From positions 62,001-126,000 of the forward strand of contig JAJKFJ010021845.1 of NCBI GenBank assembly GCA_027382625.1: a stretch of DNA of 64,000 nucleotides. The letters are read 5' to 3'. The DNA comes from Tetmemena sp. SeJ-2015 (Eukaryota; Ciliophora; Spirotrichea; Sporadotrichida; Oxytrichidae). Every line of letters starts with the position of its first letter. Positions within the stretch are counted from its first letter, which is position 1. The notes under the pieces are model-generated. The model was not told the origin of the DNA. It made no database searches and was given only the letters and a program-made list of their open reading frames with translations. Position numbers and translations under genes: made by a program. Below are positions 47,120-56,361 of the stretch, in pieces.

Positions 47120-48614
47120 GATGTGCTGCCTTTTGCGTGGCCAGCGACATGACCGCCTCTTCGGTCACATCGCCGCCGGTCAGTTCTCCGGTCACCCGCC
47201 TGTCGGCCATGACCACGACACGGCCGGAATGCAGGACGATCTCGGGCAGTTCCGAGGAAATCATCAGGATCGCCAGCCCGTCTGCGGCAAGGGCCTTGAG
47301 GATGGCGTAGATCTCGGCCTTGGCGCCCACGTCGATGCCGCGCGTGGGTTCGTGCAGGATCAGCAGCTTCGGCTGCGAGACCAGGCCGCGCGCCAGGATG
47401 ATCTTCTGCTGGTTGCCGCCAGACAGCGTGGCGATGCGCTGGCCGAAATCGGAAACCTTGGCCTGAAGGTCGCTGACATAGCGGCTGGCGCAATCGCGGA
47501 TCTGGCGGCGGCGCAGAAATCCCGCCCGGCTGAAGGCCCGCAGGGTCGAGGAGACGACATTCTCGGCGACGCTCATGGTCAAAAGCGCGCCCGCGCCGCG
47601 CCGGTCGGCCGGGATCAGCGCCATGCCAGCGGCGATGGCGTGCGAGGGCTGCGAAGGCGCAAGCCGGATGCCGCCGATCTCGACCGTGCCGCTGCGGGGC
47701 ATCAGACCAAAGATCGCCTCGGCCAGACAGTCCTTGCCGCTGTCGGGCAAGCCCGCGACGCCGACGATCTCGCCCGCGGCGACCGACAGGTCGATGCCGT
47801 CGATCCGGCCCGGCAGCGCGCAGACCGCTGACCCGCAGAACCGGCGCCGCATCCTTGGCGGCGGGCTTGGCAAGGCGGGAATATTGTTCGGCCGTATCCA
47901 CCGCGCGCCCGACCATATGGGCGACAAGATCGGCCGAGGTCAGGTCGGGCGTATTGTCCAGCGTGATCTGCAACCGCCCGTCGCGCATAAAACGGAAATG
48001 CGTCGGCCAGGGCGCGCACCTCGTCAAGATGTTTGCGAGACATAAAGCACGGTGACCCCCCGCCCCCGAAGCGCGCGCACCACGTCGAACAGCCGCGCGC
48101 TTTCGGTGGGCGAGGGCGCGAATTCGGTTCATCCAGACCAGAAGCCGCCTCCGCGAAATGGCGCGGCGATTTCCCATCGGCTTCTGCCCAGGTCAGGCTG
48201 CGCACCGGATCAGGATGCCGTCTCGGTCAGGCCCAGCCGGTCCAGCGCCTCGGACGCGGCTTCCGAGGCGCGGCGACGGTCCAGAAGCGACAGCGGACCC
48301 CGGGGCATAGCGGCCAAGGACGACATTCTCGCCCGGTCAGGTTTTCGCACAGCGACATTCGGGAACACCACGCGGACGCCAAGCGCCTGGCTGGCCACGC
48401 CGAGGCCGATGGTAACGGGCCGCGCCACGACAGATCGTGCCGCTTTTGGGGCAGCAATTCCCCGCCAGCAGGGTTCATCATGTGCTCTTGCCCGCGCCAT
48501 TCCCCGATGATGGCGTGAACCTCGCCGGGGCGGAAGCCGACCGAGACGCGATCCATGGCACGACGCCCGGAAAGGCCTTGGTGAGTCCCGCAATTCGAGG
48601 AAGGGGGCCGACAT
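47109..48614 (-). CDS. Sugar ABC transporter ATP-binding protein, RbsA/MglA type, frameshifted
   Basis: Two ABC domains in one chain, as in RbsA. The second domain is intact: GLPDSGKDCLAEAIFGLMPR replaces the Walker A, then GMALIPADRRGAGALLTMSV, ATLSGGNQQKIILARGLVSQ (signature) and LLILHEPTRGIDVGAKAEIY (Walker B). The first domain (about 47930-48614) is in pieces over three frames: MSAPFLELR, FRPGEVHAIIGE, EALDRLGLTETAS, RSLTWAEA and LFDVVRA-type fragments. In the second Walker A the usual GKS/T is GKD, common in these domains. It is the third gene of the transporter unit. Confidence 0.9.
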
Positions 48615-48683
48615 GGGGATTGCCTATTCGTCTTTCAGGGCAGGGCGCGCGCCCCGGACGCGGGGTCCGGGGCGCCGAAGCGG

Positions 48684-49637
48684 TTACTTGGCGACTTCGC
48701 CGATGTTTTCGGGCGTGAAGATGCCGACGCCGGTGTCGAGATTGTCGATCGGCTGGCCCTTGAGGAAGGTCACGAGCAGGTTCACCGCCTCATAGCCCTG
48801 ACGCTCGGGCGCCTGGTCGATGGTCGCCTGGATCACGCCATCGCTGACAAGATCGACGGTCTGGTCCAGAAGGTCGAAGCCGACGACCTTGACCGCATCC
48901 TTCTTGTCGTTGCGCGACACCCATTCGCCGGCGGCCGGGGTCGAGCAGCATTCCAGCGACAGGATGCCGGTGATGCCCGGATCGGCCAGCATGGCATTTC
49001 GATGCGGCGTGGGATTTCGCGGACGGTCCCGGTGTAGGTCGACACCTCGTCTCGGGAAAGGCGGCCCGACCTTCACGGGGCCCTTCTCGCGGTCCAGCGA
49101 CCATTGCGCCGAGGCGTGATGGTGGCGATCATCACCCGGCCCTTGCCGCCCAGCACATCGCCATCAGCTTGCCCGCCTCGCGCCCCGACTGGACCAGGTC
49201 CTGCCCGGCAAAGACCAGCCGTTTGCTGTCGGGATTGTCGGTGTTGTAGGTGATGACCGGGATACCGGCCTCGATCACGCGGTTGATGATCGGCGCCAGC
49301 GCGTCGGTGCTGACGGACGAGATCGCCAGCCCGTCCATGTCATTCATCAGCGTCTCGATTCCGAGATCTGGGATCGGCATGGGCGCCAAACCGGCCCGAT
49401 GAAAGCGGGGTCACGCCCTCGATCGCGTCGCCCTTTTCGACCCCCGCCTTGATGGCCGGGGAATTCGTTCGACGTGTCGTGATAGGAGACATAGATGTTC
49501 AGCTCTCCGCCCGCTGCCACCTTGTCCTTGATGCGCGGCGCCAGCGCAAAGCTGTCGACGCTGACCGGATCCGCCATGCCGGGCGCCGCAAGCGCCAGCC
49601 CGGCCATCAGGGCGATCACACTGACCTTCAATTTCAT
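48684..49637 (-). CDS. Periplasmic sugar-binding protein, RbsB type, frameshifted
   Basis: Signal peptide MKLKVSVIALMAGLALAAPG followed by ADPVSVDSFALAPRIKDKVA and GELNIYVSYHDTSNEF. Further parts are GIETLMNDMDGLAISSVSTD, LAPIINRVIEAGIPVITYNT, DNPDSKRLVFAGQDLVQSGR, then LADPGITGILSLECCSTPAA and VKVVGFDLLDQTVDLVSDGV, ending VGIFTPENIGEVAK. This is the peripla_BP_4 type I fold of ribose-like binding proteins. Indels near 49440, 49380, 49150 and 49000 explain the breaks. The rhizopine-binding MocB protein belongs to this family. Confidence 0.88.
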
Positions 49638-49680
49638 TTCTTCCTCCCTCTGGTTTTGTTCCGCGGACGATCCGGATGGC

Positions 49681-50695
49681 TCAGGCCCGATGGGACCGGA
49701 TGCTCCACCTGTCGATCGCGACGGCGACGATGATGACCAGCCCGATCATCACTTCCTGGGTGAACGGCGAGACGCCGCTCAGCACGAGCCCGTTGAAGGC
49801 CGCCCAGAAAACACCCAGCAAAGGTGAAAATCTTCCCTGCCCCCCGCCAGCGACGCGCCGCCCACGACGACGGCGGCGATCACATCCAGCTCAAGCCCAA
49901 TTCCGGTGCGGCCGGCCTGGCCGCTGGGCAGGAAGGCCATGGACAGAATGCCCGCCGCGGCGGCCAGCACCCCCATGACCACGAAGGCCCAGATCTTCAC
50001 CGCGTCGACATTGATCCCCGAGACGCGCGCCGCCTTGGGGCTGCCGCCCACCGCAAAGATGCGGAAGCCGAAACTGGTGCGCGACAGCAGGACCCAGCCC
50101 AGCACGGCGGCCAGGATGAAAAAGACCAGCTGCATCGGCACCAGATCGCCGATGCGGCCCTGGCCCAAAGCGAGAAACGTTTCCAGCACGCCCGGATCGG
50201 CACCGTTGCGAGTGTTGACGGTCACCGGCTCGCCATTGGTCATCAAAAGCGCCACGCCGCGGATCACCGACATCATGCCAAGCGTCGCGATCAGCGAGGC
50301 AGGCGGCCATAGGTCGACAGAAGCCCGTTGATCAGCCGACCAGAACGCCCAGCGACAGCAAGCGCGATCGCCGGCGCCACGCCATAGCCCGCCACGATCG
50401 CCATTCCCGCGCCCAGCCCGGCCAGGGCATAGGTGGACCCGATGGACAGATCGATCTCGCCCGAGATCAGCACGAAGGTCATGCCGACCGCCATGATGCC
50501 CAGAAGCGAGACCCTGGCGGCCCACATTCAAAAGGTTCGCCAAGGTCAGGAAACTGTCGGTGGTCAGCGCCAGAAAGGCGCACATCACAAGAAAGGCAGG
50601 AAGACGCCGGTCTCGCGCGCTCCAAGAAGCCGCGACCGCATTGACACGCCCTGGACACGCCCCGGGGCCACGGCCTTGCCGATCTGGGCCGTCAT
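49681..50695 (-). CDS. Sugar ABC transporter permease, RbsC type, frameshifted
   Basis: Start MTAQIGKAVAPGRVQ (ATG at 50695). Readable helices include FLVMCAFLALTTDSFLTLAN, ISLLGIMAVGMTFVLISGEI, DLSIGSTYALAGLGAGMAIV, SLIATLGMMSVIRGVALLMT, MQLVFFILAAVLGWVLLSRT and IWAFVVMGVLAAAAGILSMA. The motif GLELDVIAAVVVGGASLAGG is the BPD-type loop of RbsC-like permeases. Indels lie near 50640, 50530, 50350-50300 and 49830. It is the first gene of the minus-strand operon and faces the AraC regulator. Confidence 0.88.
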
Positions 50696-50800
50696 TTACG
50701 CGCCCGCAGCGCGTGCGCAGGCAGGCCCCCGCAGTACAGAATTTCGATGCGAGCATCCGTTCCTCCCGGCAGCTGGCGCTTTTTCTCCTACTCCAAGACT

Positions 50801-50816
50801 CATCGTTAAGCCGATG
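50801..50816. promoter_or_regulatory. Inverted repeat between the transporter operon and araC-type gene
   Basis: CATCG-TTAAGC-CGATG is a 5-bp inverted repeat in the 156-bp divergent promoter region. It could be the operator of the AraC-family protein. Short arms keep confidence low. Confidence 0.3.
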
Positions 50817-50851
50817 ACTGCCGCCTGCGAATAGACGCGATGTGAAAATGC

Positions 50852-51717
50852 ATGTATGAAACGCGCATGGCAGAAAATTCCATAACCGCCGTCACGCGGC
50901 TAAGCCTCTACCACCTGCCCGATGCTGCGGCGCGGTATCTTTTCCTGACGGTCCTGCGCGCCGGATGGATCGACGCGGCCCCGGGCGGCGGCATCGCGCG
51001 GCCATCCTGTCCGGGCGACGATGTACTTTACTGTCTTTCCGGCCGGGGCGAGGTGCGGATCGGCGGCGATCAATTGCGCATCGCACCGGCCAGCTTGTCT
51101 GGATCCCGGGGACCAACGCATGAACATTGGGCCGATCTTGCTGACCCCTGGTCGGTGATGTGGTTCCGGATGCAGGGGCCGGACCTGCCGCTGTTGCGGC
51201 TGCGCATCCTGGGTCAGGGCGGGCCAAGGGTGAACATCGCCAGCGGGGCCGAGATGATCGCCTGGTTCCAGACCCTGTTCAGCGTGCTGTCGGACCAGCG
51301 GCCCGGGGTCGAGGTGCGGCTGAACGCGGTTCTGGCCAGGTTTCTGGAACTTCTGTCCGGGCCTGCGAATTCCGAAGCGCGCAGCCTGTTGCCCGCGCCG
51401 CTGGACCGGCTGATGAAACAGATGATGGACCAGCCCGAGGCACCCTGGACCGCCGAAGACATGGCCCGGGTCGCCAGGCTAAGCCATTCGCAATTGCGCA
51501 GGCTCTTTCATCAGCATGTCGGCGTGACGCCCCGCAGTTTCCTTCGAAATCAACGACTTGTCCGCGCTCAGCGGCTGATGCAGGAAAGCACGCTCAGCCT
51601 GAAACAGATCGCCGAGGCGACCGGGTTTTTCGACGCCTTCCATTTCACCCGCAAAATTCCCAAGCGCGCGTGGGGCAGTCGCCCGCAGTCTGGCGCATCG
51701 CGGAATGGCGCGGCTGA
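50852..51717 (+). CDS. AraC-family transcriptional regulator, frameshifted at the end
   Basis: The N-terminal cupin-like domain includes IARPSCPGDDVLYCLSGRGE and VRIGGDQLRIAPASL. The C-terminal part has two helix-turn-helix units: APWTAEDMARVARLSHSQLR with RLFHQHVGVTPRSFLRNQRL, and LMQESTLSLKQIAEATGFFD with AFHFTRKI. An indel near 51660 hides the last residues, which read SPAVWRIAEWRG in the other frame and stop at 51715-51717. Divergent orientation to the sugar transporter operon makes it the probable sugar-responsive activator. Start ATG at 50852, or 50867 in the same frame. Confidence 0.85.
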
Positions 51718-51755
51718 CCACGATCAGTCGCCCCAACCGATTACCAGCAGCGGCC

Positions 51756-52783
51756 TCAGCCGTGCCAGGGCCGGCGCAGGACGGATTGCCAGTTGCGACA
51801 GGCCAGCTTCTGTCAGCCCGGAAGCCGCGCCGGTTCCAGCGCATCGAGCAGGCGCGGCACCGGGCGTCGCCCAGCACTGGGCGTCACACCGTGATAGGAC
51901 CCCAGGCCGCGCCCGGTGCCTCGTCAGGGTCAAGATGGCGCAGCATCAACATCCCAGCCGGTCTGGGCGATCCGCTGGCCGTCGGGCCGCAGGAACGAGA
52001 CCGAGAAGTTCAGCCCGACCATGCCGCCTGTCTCGCGGATCATCGCCAGTTGCCGGTCGGTCAGGTTGCGCGACGATGGCGTGACGCATGGGCGTTGGAA
52101 TGGGTGGCCACCAGCGGCGCATCCGACAGCGCCGCCACATCGTTGAACCCGGCCTCGTTCAGATGGCTCAGATCCAGCATCACCCCCAGCGCGTTGCAAT
52201 CGCGCACAAGGCGCTTGCCCGCATCGGTCAGGCCCGGCCCGGTATCGGGGCTGGACGGATAGGCGAAGGGCACGCCATGGCCAAAGATCGTGGGCCGCGA
52301 CCAGACCGGTCCCAGCGAGCGCAGCCCGCCGCATGGTAAAGATGCAGCGCATGCCAGGCTGTCGTCGATCGCCTCGCGCCTTCCATATGCATCACGGCGG
52401 CGATGGTGCCATCGGCCAGGCCAGGCGTCCAGCGCATCGGCATCGCGCACGATCTTCAGCGCCCCGGCGCTGGCGCGCTCCATCCACATCAGATGCCCCA
52501 TGGCCGCAAGGGCAGGGGGCACGGCCTGATCGAAGGGAATCGCTTCGGGCAGGGGCAGGCGATAGGGCGGTTTCTCCATCGCCTTGTGATGCGCCGCGTC
52601 GTCCGGGTCGGGGGGGGACGGCAGATAGATCGCGAAAAAGCCGCCCGCAAACCCGGCCGCCTTCATGCGCGGCAGGTCGAGATGCCCCTTCCCCTCGCCG
52701 GTCAGGAAGATCTCGCCGCGCCGCGCCGGCTCTAGCAGCAGGCGCAGCAAAAGGTCGTTATGGCCGTCGAAGATCAATTGCAT
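51756..52783 (-). CDS. Membrane dipeptidase (renal dipeptidase family, M19), frameshifted
   Basis: Start MQLIFDGHNDLLLRLLLEPA with the first zinc motif GHND. GKGHLDLPRMKAAGFAGGFF and FAIYLPSP follow, then RDCNALGVMLDLSHLNEAGF and VATHSNAHA with two further zinc-site histidines (SHL and HSN). LAMIRETGGMVGLNFSVSFL belongs to the barrel core. The C-terminal part is scattered (CRNWQSVLRRPWHG at the end). Indels near 52400, 52320, 52070 and 51900. The enzyme cleaves dipeptides; it follows the dipeptide transporter genes and would act on their cargo. Confidence 0.87.
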
Positions 52784-52792
52784 GTGCCGCTC

Positions 52793-53520
52793 CTATCCTT
52801 CTCGGCTCGGGTAGAGCCGATTCCGCCGTGGCCCGCAAGGACCCGCGGCGCAGCATCGGGCGGCAGTTCCTCGACCGCGCGCATGGCTGCATCACCAGAA
52901 CGCGGTCGCACATGTGGTCGATGACGGCGAGGTCATGCGACACCATCAGAAACGTCAGACCCCGCTCCTCGCGCAGCCGCGACAGCAGGTTCAACGTCTC
53001 GGCCTGCACGCTGGCATCCAGCGCGCTGGTGGGTTCGTCCAGCAACAAGACCTCGGGCTGCAACATCAGTGCCCGCGCAATCGCCACCCGCTGCCGCTGC
53101 CCGCCCGACAACTGGTGCGGATAGCGGAACCGGAACGAGGTCGGCAGCCCCACATCGGTCAGCGCCTTGACCACGCGGCGGTCAGACTCGGCGATGCCAT
53201 GGATCGCCAGCGGTTCCGACAGGGTCCGGTCGATGGTATGGCGCGGGTGCAAACTGGCGTAAGGGTCCTGAAACACCATCTGCACCTGGCGCGCAAAGCC
53301 GCGCCCCGCATTCAGCGGCTGGCCGTCCAGCCGGTCGCCCCGGCCGAGACCCCCATGCCGCAGATCGCGCGCAGGATGGTGGATTTGCCCGACCCGGATT
53401 CGCCGACCAGCCCATAGCTTTCGCGGGCCTCGACCTTGAACGACACATCCTGCACCGCCCGCACCTCGCGGCCCTGGGCTGGAAGGTGACGGAGAGTTTC
53501 TCGATCTCGATCAGGCTCAT
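52793..53520 (-). CDS. dppF: Dipeptide ABC transporter ATP-binding protein DppF, frameshifted
   Basis: Start MSLIEIEKLSVTFQ (ATG at 53520, overlapping the dppD stop as ATGA). Walker A reads GLVGESGSGKSTILRAICGM in the next frame. MQMVFQDPYASLHPRHTIDR, LSGGQRQRVAIARALMLQPE (signature) and VLLLDEPTSALDASVQAETL (Walker B) are intact, followed by the switch His in MVSHDLAVIDHMC. Indels lie near 53470, 53340 and 52880. About 240 residues, a little short for DppF, which often has a C-terminal oligopeptide motif. Confidence 0.9.
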
Positions 53521-54359
53521 GCCACGGCCTCCGTCGCCCAGTCGCCCGTCCGGTCAAGGCCGGGCAGGGGGCCGCGGTGCCGCCGATCCGGGGCAGGCAG
53601 TTCAGCAGGCCCTGTGTATAGGGATGCTTGGCCTGCATCAGGTCACGGGCGGCCAGTTCCTCCACCACCTTGCCCTTGTACATCACCAGCACGCGGTCGC
53701 AGAACCGCGCCACCAGCCGCAGGTCATGGCTGATGAAGATCAGCCCCATCCCCCGATCCCGCACCAACCCGTCAAGGATCGACAGAACCTCGGCCTGCAC
53801 GGTCACATCCAAAGCACTCGTCGGTTCATCCGCGATCAGCAGATCGGGGTTCGGGATCAGCATCATCGCGATCATCACCCGCTGCCCCATCCCGCCGGAA
53901 AGTTCATGCGGATAGGCCGCCATCACCCGCTCGGGGTCGCGGATCTGCACCGCCTGAAGGGCGGCAAGCGCCTTGGCGCGGGCATCCTTGCGGCCCAGCC
54001 CGTCGCGGCGCGCAACCCTCGGTCAACTGGTCGCCCACGTTCATCACCGGGTTCAGGCTGTATTTCGGGTCCTGCATCACCATCGCGATCCGCCGCCCGC
54101 GCAGCGCCCGCATCTCGCGTTCCGACGCCTGCATCAGGTCCTGCCCGTCGAACACCATCTCGGCCGCGTCGATCCGCCCCGGTGGCCGGATCAGCCGCAA
54201 CACCGACCGCCCCGTCATGGTCTTGCCCGAGCCCGACTCGCCCACGATGCCCAGCCGTTCGCGCCCCAGGCTGAACGACACGCCACGCACCGCCTCGACC
54301 GGCCCGGTCTCGGTGTCAAAAGTCACGCGCAGGTTCTTCACGTCCAGAAGCGGGGTCAT
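53517..54359 (-). CDS. dppD: Dipeptide ABC transporter ATP-binding protein DppD, frameshifted
   Basis: Start MTPLLDVKNLRVTFDTETGP (ATG at 54359). Walker A: LGIVGESGSGKTMTGRSVLR. RRIAMVMQDPKYSLNPVMNV follows. After indels near 54010, YPHELSGGMGQRVMIAMMLI is the signature and LLIADEPTSALDVTVQAEVL the Walker B, with FISHDLRLVARFCDRVLVMY. The end (LMQAKHPYTQGLLNCLPRIG) is the oligopeptide-transporter C-terminal motif. The start overlaps the dppC stop by four bases, and the stop overlaps the dppF start. Confidence 0.92.
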
Positions 54360-55270
54360 CGTGCGGCACTCCGCGGGTCCAGCACATCGCGCAACCCGTC
54401 GCCCAGCAGGTTGAACCCCAAAGCCACGATGAAAATCGCCAACCCCGGCATGGTCGCAACCCACCACTGCTCGAACAGGTATTTCCGCCCCGCGCTGATC
54501 ATCAGCCCCCATTCCGAAAGCGGCGGCTGCGCCCCAAGCCCAAGGAACCCCAGCCCCGCCGCCGTCAGGATCACCCCCGCCATGTCCAGCGTCACACGGA
54601 TGATGACACTCGGCAGGCACATCGGCACCACATGGCCTGCGATGATCCTGACCGCCCCCGCCCCTTGCAGGCGCACGGCGGCGATATAGTCGGAATTGCG
54701 CACCGTCAGCGTCTCGGCCCGCGCCACGCGGGCGTAGGGCGGCCAGGCGGTCAGGGCGATTGCGAAAACCGCATTCTCGATCCCTGGCCCCAGGACGGCG
54801 ACAAGTGCCAGAGCAAGGATCAGCCGCGGAAAGGCAAGGAAGATGTCGGTCACCCGCATCAACACCTCGTCCACCCAGCCGCCGAAATAGCCCGCAACCG
54901 TGCCGATCAACAGGCCCAGAACCGGCGCCGTGACGGCGACCAGCACGATGATGTACAGCGTGATCCGGCTGCCATAGATGATCCGGCTCAGGATATCGCG
55001 GCCGAAATCGTCGGTGCCCAGCCAGTTGCCGGGCGTGCCGGGCGGCAGCAGCCGCCGCGACAGATCCTGCAGCAGCGGGTCATGCGGCGCGATCCAGGGC
55101 GCGAAAGCGGCGGCGAAGAGAAGGATGCCGACGATCACCAGCCCGGCCATGGCCAGATTGTTCCGCTTGATCCGCAGCCAGGCCAGCCACCATTGCCCAA
55201 GGCGGGCCTGACGACGTGAGGAGGGGCTCGGATCGGTCAGCCATTGCCGCCAGGTCTGTGTGCCGCTCAT
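54356..55270 (-). CDS. dppC: Dipeptide ABC transporter permease DppC
   Basis: Intact 304-residue permease. An N-terminal cytoplasmic segment is followed by LAMAGLVIVGILLFAAAFAP, the extracytoplasmic loop GNWLGTDDFGRDILSRIIYG (family signature), and the permease helices LYIIVLVAVTAPVLGLLIGT and RLILALALVAVLGPGIENAV. The EAA-type loop is RAETLTVRNSDYIAAVRLQG. The end contains GLAIFIVALGFNLLGDGLRD. The ATGA overlaps with both neighbours show a tight operon. Confidence 0.96.
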   Translation of the reverse strand: MSGTQTWRQWLTDPSPSSRRQARLGQWWLAWLRIKRNNLAMAGLVIVGILLFAAAFAPWIAPHDPLLQDLSRRLLPPGTPGNWLGTDDFGRDILSRIIYGSRITLYIIVLVAVTAPVLGLLIGTVAGYFGGWVDEVLMRVTDIFLAFPRLILALALVAVLGPGIENAVFAIALTAWPPYARVARAETLTVRNSDYIAAVRLQGAGAVRIIAGHVVPMCLPSVIIRVTLDMAGVILTAAGLGFLGLGAQPPLSEWGLMISAGRKYLFEQWWVATMPGLAIFIVALGFNLLGDGLRDVLDPRSAAR

Positions 55271-56310
55271 GCCCGCGCCCTCGGATCGACCAGCCGGTAC
55301 AGGATGTCAGAAGCCATGTTCAGCGTGACAAAGGCCACGCCCACCACGACCGTCCCCCCCAGCACGGCGGGCATGTCGGCCACCATCAGCGCATCGGTGA
55401 TGTAACTGCCCAACCCCGGCCATGCGAAAATCGTCTCGGTCAGCACCGATCCTTCCAGCAGATAGGCGTAAGACAGGGCCACAACCGTGATCAGCGGCAC
55501 CAGCACGTTGCGCATGGCATGGACCCAGATCACCCGACGCTCGGGCATCCCCTTGACCCGCGCGGTGGTGATATATTCCTGCCCCAGTTCGTTCATCATG
55601 AAGGACCGCGTCATCCGGCTGATATAGGCCATCGACACATAGCCCAGCAGCCCCGCTGGCAGGATGATATGGGACAGCGCGTTGCGGAAGATGTCCCAGG
55701 CGCCGTTCAGCAGCGAATCCAGCAGCACCATGCCGGTATATTGCGTCAGCTGGAATTCCAGCATCATGTCATAGGCTGGGTCCAGACGCCCCGGTCCGGC
55801 CACCCAGTCAAGCTTGCCGTAAAAGATCAGAAGCCCCACCAGGCCCAGCCAGAACACCGGCATCGAATAGCCCATCAGCCCCACGATCCGCACCACATGG
55901 TCGGCCATGCTGCCGGGCCGCGTCGCGGCCAGCACCCCCGCCGGAATCCCGATCAGCGTGCCGAAGATCGTGCCCAGCGTCGCAAGTTCCAGCGTGGCGG
56001 GAAGAAGCGGGCGATGTCCTGCGCCACCGGCTTCCGGTGCGGATCGACCGGCCCAGATCGCCCTGCAGCGCGGTCGCGCACATAGATGTAGAATTGCTCC
56101 CACATCGCAGGTCCAGCCCAACTCGACGGCCTGCATCGGGCGAGGGCGTCGCGCGTTCCGCAAGACAGGACGGGTCGATGGCACGACCCGGCCGATGTAA
56201 GGTGCAGAAGCAGGCCAAGGATGGTGATCGCCAGCGTGCCAAGGCCAAGCAGGATTTGCACCAGCAGCCGGCGAGGCGATTGCCGCCCTGGGAGTTGAGA
56301 TGTCGCTCAT
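55267..56310 (-). CDS. dppB: Dipeptide ABC transporter permease DppB, frameshifted N-terminus
   Basis: From about 56010 downward the sequence is clean: LELATLGTIFGTLIGIPAGV, VGLMGYSMPVFWLGLVGLLI, MARAYISRMTRSFMMNELGQ-type loop (read as AYISRMTRSFMMNELGQEY), TARVKGMPERRVIWVHAMRN and LVPLITVVALSYAYLLEGSV, ending DILYRLVDPRARA. This is the DppB signature. The first 100 residues are broken by indels between 56020 and 56290. Start MSDISTPRAAIAS at 56310. Confidence 0.92.
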   Translation of the reverse strand: MSDISTPRAAIASPAAGANPAWPWHAGDHHPWPASAPYIGRVVPSTRPVLRNARRPRPMQAVELGWTCDVGAILHLCARPRCRAIWAGRSAPEAGGAGHRPLLPATLELATLGTIFGTLIGIPAGVLAATRPGSMADHVVRIVGLMGYSMPVFWLGLVGLLIFYGKLDWVAGPGRLDPAYDMMLEFQLTQYTGMVLLDSLLNGAWDIFRNALSHIILPAGLLGYVSMAYISRMTRSFMMNELGQEYITTARVKGMPERRVIWVHAMRNVLVPLITVVALSYAYLLEGSVLTETIFAWPGLGSYITDALMVADMPAVLGGTVVVGVAFVTLNMASDILYRLVDPRARA

Positions 56311-56320
56311 GAATCAAAAC

Positions 56321-56355
56321 GGCCGCCGCGAACCCTTTGGGGGCACGCGGCGGCC
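56321..56355 (-). other. Stem-loop between dppA and dppB
   Basis: GGCCGCCGCG and CGCGGCGGCC form a perfect 10-bp stem with a 15-base loop, followed on the transcript by GTTTTG. It lies in the 51-bp gap after dppA. Such stems commonly protect the binding-protein mRNA or reduce transcription into the permease genes, giving more DppA than DppBCDF. Confidence 0.65.
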
Positions 56356-56361
56356 TGTCGC

